Shown here: piece after piece, positions 1-5,007 of the stretch
Numbering within the stretch: position 1 is the stretch's first letter
How the letters are laid out: each line of letters opens with the position of its first letter
NCBI GenBank assembly: GCA_002343845.1
Contig: DDSQ01000189.1
Span: 1 to 5,007, forward strand
DNA length: 5,007 nt
From: Planctomycetes bacterium UBA2386
GTDB taxonomy: Bacteria; Planctomycetota; UBA1135; UBA2386
Direction of reading: 5' to 3'
Program-made: the position numbers and the translations under genes
The notes under the pieces: model-generated
What the model was told of the DNA's origin: nothing
Seen by the model: only the letters and a program-made list of their open reading frames with translations
The model's database searches: none

Positions 1-1
1 C

Positions 2-1132
2 GCCTTCCACCTGGCCGCGCTGGGTCAGCCGCGTGTGCGGGTCATCGACCGCCTGGGCATCGGTGCCGGTACCAGTGCGCAGAGCAGCGGCATCCTGCGC
101 ACGCACTATTCGGTGCCGCAGAACGTCGAGCTGGCGCGGCGATCCTTCGCCGCCTTCGAGCACTTTGCCGACCACGTGGGCGACGCCGAGGCCGATGCCG
201 GCCTGGTGAAGTGCGGCTATCTGATCGCTGCCCCCGAGGGGCCGCGGCTGGCGGCGCTGCAGGCCGCGCTGGCGCAGCAGCAGGCGATGGGCATTCCACT
301 CGACCGACTGGATGCCCGGCAGGCGGCCGAGCGGCTGCCGATCGCGCGTTTCGACGACGCGGCGCTGATCGGCTTCGAGCCGCAGGCCGGCTTCGCCGAC
401 GCCTACCTCACCGCGACCGGCTTCGCGCGCGCGGCGCGCCGGCGCGGCGTGCGATTCGCCGAGGGCGTCAGCGTCACGGGGCTGCAGCTGGATGGCGCCC
501 GCGTGCGCGGCGTGCACACGGACCGCGGCCCGGTGGCCTGCGGCACGGTGATCAGCGTGCAGAACATCTGGGCAGGCGAGCTGCGGCGCTGGGCCGGGCT
601 GGAGGTCCGGCTGGTCGCCGAACGCCACCGCGTGATCGCGCTGGCCGGTCCTGCACCCTACTCGGCCTCGATGCCCGTGTTCAAGGACCTCGCGTCGCCG
701 GGCATGCTCTACGCCCGCAGCTACGGCGGCACGCAGATGCTGGTCAGCGAAGGCATCGCCGGCGAGGTGCTGGCCGAGCCGGACCTCGCGCAGGGCGACG
801 TCGGCATGGACCTGGTGGCCGCGATCGGCGAACAGGTCGCCGAACGTTTCCCGGGGTGGGACGAGGCCGCGCTCGCATCGAGCTGGACCGGTGTCTACGA
901 CGTGACCCCCGACTGGAACCCGGTGCTCGGCCGCGTGCCGGGCGTCGAAGGCCTGGTCGTCGGCTTCGGCTTCTCGGGTCACGGCTTCAAGCTCTCGCCC
1001 GCGGTCGGCCGCGTGCTCGCGCAGTGCGCCCTCGGGCTGCCGACCGACGTTTCGCTGCAGCCCTACGCCTTCGAGCGTTTCGCCAGCGGCCGGCTGCTGA
1101 GCGGCCGCTACGGCGCCGGCGCGGTGTCCTGA
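2..1132 (+). CDS. FAD-dependent oxidoreductase (DAO / sarcosine-oxidase-like family), 5' end cut by window
   Basis: This is the C-terminal 376 residues of a flavoprotein; the frame is open to the left edge. The GTG at 35 is not taken as the start, because the 11 residues before it (AFHLAALGQPR) fit the helix after the Rossmann glycine motif and VRVID fits the second beta strand. Next comes GAGTSAQSSG followed by ILRTHYS, a flavin-contact region typical of DAO-family enzymes. Near the C-terminus are YDVTPDWNPVLG and GFSGHGFKLSPAVG, the conserved flavin-binding end of sarcosine-oxidase-like proteins. Family members oxidise amines or amino acids at C-N bonds, passing electrons to oxygen or another acceptor; the substrate here is unknown. 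The visible length suggests a total near 390-400 residues, normal for a single-chain member. At the position where monomeric sarcosine oxidase has its covalent flavin cysteine (C-x-Y-T-x-T) there is Gly, so FAD is probably not held there covalently. The gene ends in TGA and converges on the exporter operon. Family confidence is high, substrate confidence low. Confidence 0.9.
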   Translation, partial: AFHLAALGQPRVRVIDRLGIGAGTSAQSSGILRTHYSVPQNVELARRSFAAFEHFADHVGDAEADAGLVKCGYLIAAPEGPRLAALQAALAQQQAMGIPLDRLDARQAAERLPIARFDDAALIGFEPQAGFADAYLTATGFARAARRRGVRFAEGVSVTGLQLDGARVRGVHTDRGPVACGTVISVQNIWAGELRRWAGLEVRLVAERHRVIALAGPAPYSASMPVFKDLASPGMLYARSYGGTQMLVSEGIAGEVLAEPDLAQGDVGMDLVAAIGEQVAERFPGWDEAALASSWTGVYDVTPDWNPVLGRVPGVEGLVVGFGFSGHGFKLSPAVGRVLAQCALGLPTDVSLQPYAFERFASGRLLSGRYGAGAVS

Positions 1133-1189
1133 GGCGGGCCGCGGCGCAGCGCGCCCGGGCCGGCCGCCGCGCGACCGGGGTGCCGGACG
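1133..1189. other. Convergent intergenic junction with GC-rich inverted repeats
   Basis: These 57 bp separate the stop codons of the oxidoreductase and the adaptor gene, which face each other. The sequence is almost entirely G and C. CGCGGCG at 1140-1146 can pair with CGCCGCG at 1165-1171 around an 18-nt loop, and the loop region holds the palindromes GCCCGGGC (1153-1160) and GGCCGGCC (1158-1165). There is no T tract on either strand, so it is not a standard intrinsic terminator. It may still slow polymerase or mark a factor-dependent end for both transcripts, but the pairing could also be a by-product of extreme GC content. Confidence 0.3.
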
Positions 1190-2398
1190 TCAGACCTCGC
1201 GGGCCGCCACGCGCACGCCGTCGCGCACGGCCGGCGGCGGGTAGACGATGACCGGGGTGCCTGCCGACAGGCCTTGCCGCACCCAGGCGAAGCCACCGCC
1301 GCGCCCGCCGATCTCGACCGGCCTCAACCGTGCACGGCCGCCCTCGACGACGAACACGGCCATGCCCTCGCCCTGCGGCTGCGGGAAGACCGCGCTGAGC
1401 GGCACGCGCAGCGCCTTCGGCACCTGCAGCACGAGCAGCCGCACACCGACGCGATAGCCGTCGCCGAGCGCCGACCACTGCGCCGGCGGGCTGCTCAGGT
1501 CGATCAGCACGTTGACCCGCTGCTCCTCGACGCCGAGCGCGGAGACCTTGGTGAACGCGGCCGGCTCGACGAGGCGCACGCGCCCCTCGAGCGTGGTCTC
1601 GCCGCCCCAGCGCTCGATGCGCACCGCCGTGCCGGGCCGGGCCTGCGGGGCGTCGGTGGTCAGCAGCTCGACGACCACTTCCAGCTGTGCCGTGTCGCCG
1701 AGCTCGAGCAGCGGCGTGCCGATGGCCACGGCCGCCTCGCTGGCCTGCAGCACGCGCAGCACCCGCCCGGTGACCGGCGCGCGCACCGCGAAGTCGCGTG
1801 GCGAGGCGCCCGGCGTGCCGGGCTGCCGCACGGCGTACAAGGCCGCGCGCGACTCCGCCAGCGCCGCGTCGGCCACGCGCTGCTCCTGCTGCGCCGACTC
1901 CAGCTCGCGCCGCGCCGCCTGCAGCGCGAGGCGGCTGTTCTCCAGCTGCGTCGGCGAGACGAAGCCCTGCGCGGCCAGCGGCTCGCTGCGCTGCTGCTCG
2001 GACTGCGCCTGCGCGAGCGACACGCGGCCGCGCTCGACGCGCGACGCGGCGAGCTTGAGGCGTTCCTGCGCGGTGCCCACGCGCGACTCGAGTTCGCGCC
2101 GGCTGCGATCGTCGAGCATCGGCGCATAGGTCGGCTGCAGCCAGGCCACGACGTCGCCGGCCTTGACCGTGTCACCGGCGCGCAGTGCGATGCGCGCGAG
2201 CCGGCCGGACAAGGGCGCGGAGACGACGAAGCGCTCGCGCAGCCGCGTCCGGCCGTCTTCATCGATCGTCGACTCGAACGGCCCCTCGCCGGCCGTGGCC
2301 AGCTCGACCTCGACGGGCCGCGGCGCGAAGGCCCAGGCCAGCGCCGCCACCACGGCGGCCCCGCCGAGGGCCAGGAAGAGGAAGGTCTTGCGTGTCAT
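1190..2398 (-). CDS. HlyD/AcrA-family periplasmic adaptor (membrane fusion protein) of an ABC exporter
   Basis: A 402-residue adaptor that would link the inner-membrane ABC permease to an outer-membrane channel. Residues 5-25 form one hydrophobic segment after MTRK, acting as an anchor or uncleaved signal; no lipobox cysteine is visible. The split biotinyl-lipoyl domain shows in two matching halves, around 57-89 (APLSGRL, then GDTVKAGDVV) and 203-234 (RAPVTGRVLRV, then GTPLLELGD). Between them, about 95-190, is a Q/E/R/A-rich alpha-helical coiled-coil hairpin. Its tip holds R137, L141 and S148 (RSEPLAAQGFVS), the spacing known from the TolC-docking tips of AcrA and MacA. A beta-barrel region (about 235-325) and a membrane-proximal domain (about 330-402) follow, as in full-length adaptors. 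The ATG start is supported by AGGA 8 nt upstream. It is the last gene of the operon, 30 bp after the permease stop. Taken alone it could pass as an RND pump adaptor, but the neighbours make it an ABC-type one. Confidence 0.93.
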   Translation of the reverse strand: MTRKTFLFLALGGAAVVAALAWAFAPRPVEVELATAGEGPFESTIDEDGRTRLRERFVVSAPLSGRLARIALRAGDTVKAGDVVAWLQPTYAPMLDDRSRRELESRVGTAQERLKLAASRVERGRVSLAQAQSEQQRSEPLAAQGFVSPTQLENSRLALQAARRELESAQQEQRVADAALAESRAALYAVRQPGTPGASPRDFAVRAPVTGRVLRVLQASEAAVAIGTPLLELGDTAQLEVVVELLTTDAPQARPGTAVRIERWGGETTLEGRVRLVEPAAFTKVSALGVEEQRVNVLIDLSSPPAQWSALGDGYRVGVRLLVLQVPKALRVPLSAVFPQPQGEGMAVFVVEGGRARLRPVEIGGRGGGFAWVRQGLSAGTPVIVYPPPAVRDGVRVAAREV

Positions 2399-2406
2399 CG
2401 TCGATG

Positions 2407-2410
2407 TCCT
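2407..2410 (-). promoter_or_regulatory. Shine-Dalgarno site of the adaptor gene
   Basis: On the minus strand AGGA (within GCAGGA) stands 8 nt before the ATG at 2398, inside the 30-bp gap after the permease stop. The gap leaves little room for a separate promoter, so the adaptor is probably read from the upstream operon transcript with its own ribosome entry. Confidence 0.6.
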
Positions 2411-2428
2411 GCAGGGGTTCGCCAGCCG

Positions 2429-4798
2429 TCACTCGCGGGTCTTCAAGGCGGCCACCATGTCCAGCCGGTCGATGCGCCGCCGCACGACCAGCGCGCTGGC
2501 GACGCCGGCGGCCAGCACCACGATCGCCGCCCACGCGTAGGTGCGCGGCAGGATGACCACCGGGAAGCTGAACTGGTCCGAGCGCAGCAGCTCGACCACG
2601 AGGTGCACGAGCCCGAAGCCCAGCGCCATGCCCAGCGGCAGCGCGATGGCGATGGCCAGCGCCATCTCCCCGAGCAGCAGGCCCGAGACCTCGGCGCGCG
2701 TGAAGCCCAGCACGCGCAGGCTGGCCAGCTCCCAGGTGCGCTCCGACAGCGCGATGCGCGCGTTGTTGTAGACCACGCCGATGGCGATGACGGTCGCGAA
2801 GAGCGTCAGCACCGTGCTCATGATGCGCACGTTGCGCGCGCTGATCTCCTCCATGTTGCGCCACATCGTCGACTTGCTGAAGGCGCCGACGACGCGCGGC
2901 ATCTCGCGCGTGGCGCGCAGCACCGCCGGCTCGCTGCCGTTCTCGATGCGCAGGGCGAACTGCGACGCCAGCGGCCCCTCGCCGAGCAGCCGGTTCAACG
3001 CGTCGCGCTCGAGGTAGGCGTTCAGACCCATCATCTCGCGCGTGGTCGCCTGCACCGGCACCTCGAGCACCGCGCGACGGCCTTCGAGCACCTCGACGCG
3101 CAGCACCTCGCCCGGGCGCACGCCCAGCTTGTCGGCCAGCCGGTCGGTCAGCACCAGCCCGTGGGGCGACGGCCGCGTCTGCCGCAGGTCCGCCGCCACG
3201 ATGCGGCGCAGCTGCGGCTCGCGCGCGAAGCCCTGCAACGCGACGCGTTCGGTGCGGTGGCCCTTGACCAGCTGCACGAGGACGTCGCGCCCGGGCTCGA
3301 CCGCCTGCACGCCCGGCAGCCGCGACAGCGCGAGACCTGCCGCGTCGTCCACCGGCTCGGCCATCCAGACAATCACGTCGGCACGCAGCGCGACGTTGAA
3401 CTGCGCGTCGACGATGAAGTCGATCGCGTCGCGGAAGAAGTTGCCCATCACGACGATCGCCACCGACGCCGCCACGCCGCCGACCGACAGCCCGGTGCGC
3501 CAGGGCCGGCGCTCCATGTTGCGCAGGATCATGCGCAGCGCCGGCCCGATGCGCACGAGGCCCAGCCGCTCGACCAGCGTGCGCCGGTAGCGGCCGGGCG
3601 CCGGCGGCCGCATGGCCTCGGCCGGCGCCAGGCGCACGGTGGCGACGATCGCATTGAGCGTGCCGAGCACCGCGGTGGCCAGCGTGATGCCGATGCTGAC
3701 CGCCAGCAGCCACGGCTCGATGCGGTGCTCGAAGCTCGGGAAGAAGAAGAACTCGGCGTACAGGCCGGTGAACATCGTGCCGAGGCGGTCGCCGATCCAC
3801 ACGCCCAGCAGCAGCCCGATCGCGACGATCGCCAGCACGAGCTTCAGGTAGTGCGCGGCAATGCTCGCGTCCGGGTAGCCCAGCGCCTTCAGCGCGGCGA
3901 TCTGCTCGCGCTGCGTGGTCACCAGCCGCGAGACGACGACGTTGAGCAGGAAGGCCGCGACGCCGAGGAAGATCGACGGCAGCACCGTGCCCAGCACGCG
4001 CTGCTCCTTGATCTCGTTGTCGAGCATCGCGTGCGAGGGCTGATCGCCGCGGCCGTGCGCCTCGCGCCCGCCGTAGCGCGCGAGCCGGGCCGTCAGCTCG
4101 CCGATCACCGCCGGCTCGGCTGCCTGCGGCGCGAGCTTCACGGCGACGCGGTTGAAGGCGCCGCGCATGTCGTAGGCCGCCGCGAGGACTTCGCGATCGA
4201 CCCAGAAGACACCGAAGCCGCGCAGGTCGGGCATGCCGGCGAGGCCGGCGAAGATGAACTCCGGCGACAGCGCGATGCCGACGACCACCAGCGTGCGACG
4301 CTTGCCGTTGACGGTCGCCGACAGGCGTGCACCCGGGCCCAGGCCGCGCGCCCGGGCGAAGCCGGCCGAGACCAGGGCCTCGACCTCGTGATCGCTTCCG
4401 CGGCCGCCGGCCTGCGGCATGCGCCCGCCGGCCAGCGTCACGCGGTTCATGCGCGGCGGGCTGCGCAGGTCGAGCCCGATCAGCTGGCCGACGATCGGGT
4501 CGTCGATGCCCTCGATCTCGACGCGCACGAACTGCTCGACGGTGGTCTGCACGTCGGCGACCCCGTCCACCTCGCGCAGCAGCGGCACGACGGCGTCGGG
4601 CGCCCGCTTGACGCCGGCGAAGACATCCGCGAAGCGCCCGCTCGCGTAGAAGCGGTCGCGCGCCAGCGCCAGCGAGTCGACCGCCGACAGGCAGGTGAGG
4701 AAGCCGCCGATGCCGCTGGCGACGACCAGCGCGATGGTCAGCGCCTGGCTCCACATCAGGCGCAGGTCACGCAGGAGCTTGCGGTCCAGGGCCTTCAC
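2429..4798 (-). CDS. ABC transporter permease, duplicated FtsX/MacB type with about 8 transmembrane helices
   Basis: A 789-residue inner-membrane permease of the FtsX-like (MacB/LolCDE, type VII) exporter class. Hydrophobic segments are visible near residues 17-39, 268-292, 318-340, 363-388, 435-455, 656-678, 706-735 and 752-773. A large periplasmic domain (about 40-265, MacB core-domain type, with [12 protein letters not shown] early on) follows the first helix, and a second (about 456-654) follows the fifth. This is two FtsX units in one chain. Both halves keep the cytoplasmic coupling motif after their second helix: [16 protein letters not shown] (296-311) and [19 protein letters not shown] (686-704). 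Both also end with the usual tail, [10 protein letters not shown] (389-398) and [10 protein letters not shown] (780-789). Length and layout resemble E. coli YbbP (about 800 residues), but here a HlyD adaptor gene follows. The start is GTG, overlapping the ATPase stop as GTGA, with GGAG 8 nt upstream; the next in-frame Met (residue 15) would cut into the first helix. The class uses ATP hydrolysis to drive periplasmic movements rather than carrying substrate through the membrane. The substrate is unknown. Confidence 0.93.
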   Translation of the reverse strand: MKALDRKLLRDLRLMWSQALTIALVVASGIGGFLTCLSAVDSLALARDRFYASGRFADVFAGVKRAPDAVVPLLREVDGVADVQTTVEQFVRVEIEGIDDPIVGQLIGLDLRSPPRMNRVTLAGGRMPQAGGRGSDHEVEALVSAGFARARGLGPGARLSATVNGKRRTLVVVGIALSPEFIFAGLAGMPDLRGFGVFWVDREVLAAAYDMRGAFNRVAVKLAPQAAEPAVIGELTARLARYGGREAHGRGDQPSHAMLDNEIKEQRVLGTVLPSIFLGVAAFLLNVVVSRLVTTQREQIAALKALGYPDASIAAHYLKLVLAIVAIGLLLGVWIGDRLGTMFTGLYAEFFFFPSFEHRIEPWLLAVSIGITLATAVLGTLNAIVATVRLAPAEAMRPPAPGRYRRTLVERLGLVRIGPALRMILRNMERRPWRTGLSVGGVAASVAIVVMGNFFRDAIDFIVDAQFNVALRADVIVWMAEPVDDAAGLALSRLPGVQAVEPGRDVLVQLVKGHRTERVALQGFAREPQLRRIVAADLRQTRPSPHGLVLTDRLADKLGVRPGEVLRVEVLEGRRAVLEVPVQATTREMMGLNAYLERDALNRLLGEGPLASQFALRIENGSEPAVLRATREMPRVVGAFSKSTMWRNMEEISARNVRIMSTVLTLFATVIAIGVVYNNARIALSERTWELASLRVLGFTRAEVSGLLLGEMALAIAIALPLGMALGFGLVHLVVELLRSDQFSFPVVILPRTYAWAAIVVLAAGVASALVVRRRIDRLDMVAALKTRE

Positions 4799-5007
4799 CA
4801 GGACAGCTCCGAGGGCCGGATCTTGTGCGCGTTGCGCTCGACGCCGACGATGCGGCCGTCGCCGAGGCGGATCACGCGGTCGGCCATGCCGGCGATGGCC
4901 GCGTTGTGGGTGATCACCACGGCCGTGGTGCCCAGCTCCTCGTTGATCGCCGCGATCACCTCGAGGACGAGCTTGCCGGTCTGGTAGTCCAGCGCGCCGG
5001 TCGGCTC
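4795..5007 (-). CDS. ABC transporter ATP-binding protein (MacB/LolD/DevA-like), C-terminal 70 residues only
   Basis: Translating the minus strand from the right edge gives an open frame starting [12 protein letters not shown], which is the end of Walker B (the Asp just before it is outside the window) followed by the D-loop (GALD). It continues through [14 protein letters not shown], which holds the H-loop switch histidine (visible residue 34), then [13 protein letters not shown], the usual last strands of the nucleotide-binding domain. The protein ends with a short tail, RPSELSW, and TGA at 4797-4795. EPTGALD, the ITHN histidine and the D-R-V-I-x-L-x-D-G-R-I pattern are typical of ATPases partnering FtsX-like permeases. 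Walker A and the signature motif are beyond the right edge, as is any operon promoter. The stop overlaps the permease start by 4 nt, so the two products very probably form one complex. Confidence 0.92.
   Translation of the reverse strand, partial: EPTGALDYQTGKLVLEVIAAINEELGTTAVVITHNAAIAGMADRVIRLGDGRIVGVERNAHKIRPSELSW
4807..4810 (-). promoter_or_regulatory. Shine-Dalgarno site that fixes the permease GTG start
   Basis: GGAG on the minus strand lies 8 nt before the GTG at 4798-4796, inside the last codons of the ATPase gene. It supports the GTG start and the GTGA stop-start overlap, an arrangement that usually couples translation of the two genes. Confidence 0.6.

Noticed and set aside
35..37. 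GTG at 35 as the true start of the oxidoreductase
   Set aside because: The frame is open upstream and the residues before it match the expected Rossmann helix; starting here would delete the FAD glycine motif needed by the family.
211..1251. A 346-codon plus-strand open frame overlapping the oxidoreductase
   Set aside because: It is an Arg/Ala/Gly-rich out-of-frame translation of the flavoprotein gene and runs through the convergent junction into the adaptor gene; it shows no domain signal.
1190..2398. Adaptor as part of an RND (AcrAB-type) pump
   Set aside because: The domain order alone would allow it, but no RND transporter gene is adjacent; the neighbours 30 bp away are an FtsX-type permease and an ABC ATPase.
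2259..4754. An 831-codon minus-strand open frame in a second frame over the permease
   Set aside because: It is an out-of-frame shadow of the permease: Arg/Ala/Gly-rich and low in complexity, with no recognisable motif, while the 2429-4798 frame has helices and both FtsX coupling motifs.
2429..4798. Permease as the cell-division protein FtsX or as MacB itself
   Set aside because: FtsX has four helices and about 300-350 residues, and MacB carries its ATPase domain in the same chain. This protein has about eight helices and no Walker motifs, and its ATPase is a separate gene.
1274..4987. A 1237-codon plus-strand open frame as a real gene
   Set aside because: It is in exact codon register opposite the adaptor and permease, runs across their junction, and encodes a His/Arg/Asp/Gln/Ala-rich product without domains or membrane segments, as expected of antisense to high-GC genes. 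The minus-strand products have clear family motifs along their whole length.

Overview
The window is very GC-rich, with G or C in almost every third codon position. It carries four genes packed tightly: one on the + strand and three on the - strand. The composition, dense packing and gene families suggest a high-GC proteobacterium, most likely a betaproteobacterium of the Burkholderiales type. That placement is an impression from composition and protein style; no marker gene is present.

Left part (2-1132, + strand): the C-terminal ~376 residues of an FAD-dependent oxidoreductase of the DAO / sarcosine-oxidase-like family. The first N-terminal residues, with the dinucleotide-binding glycine motif, lie beyond the left edge. 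It meets the next gene tail to tail across 57 bp of GC-rich, hairpin-capable sequence.

Right part (1190-5007, - strand): an apparent operon read right to left. It encodes an ABC ATPase (only its last 70 residues are in the window), a 789-residue FtsX/MacB-type permease with about eight membrane helices, and a 402-residue HlyD/AcrA-type periplasmic adaptor. ATPase and permease overlap by 4 nt (GTGA); permease and adaptor are 30 bp apart. Each internal start has a Shine-Dalgarno-like sequence 8 nt upstream.

Together the three products look like a MacAB/DevBCA-like ABC export system. The ATPase powers a mechanotransmission-type permease, and the adaptor bridges it to a TolC-like outer-membrane channel that is not encoded here. 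The adaptor has the Arg-Leu-Ser hairpin-tip spacing known from AcrA/MacA, which supports a TolC-type partner. The substrate cannot be told from the sequence. The oxidoreductase is convergent and need not be functionally linked.

I see no RNA genes, mobile elements, CRISPR arrays or notable repeats. Nothing here is clearly a new system; the most distinctive point is an adaptor paired with a duplicated, 8-helix FtsX permease and a separate ATPase.
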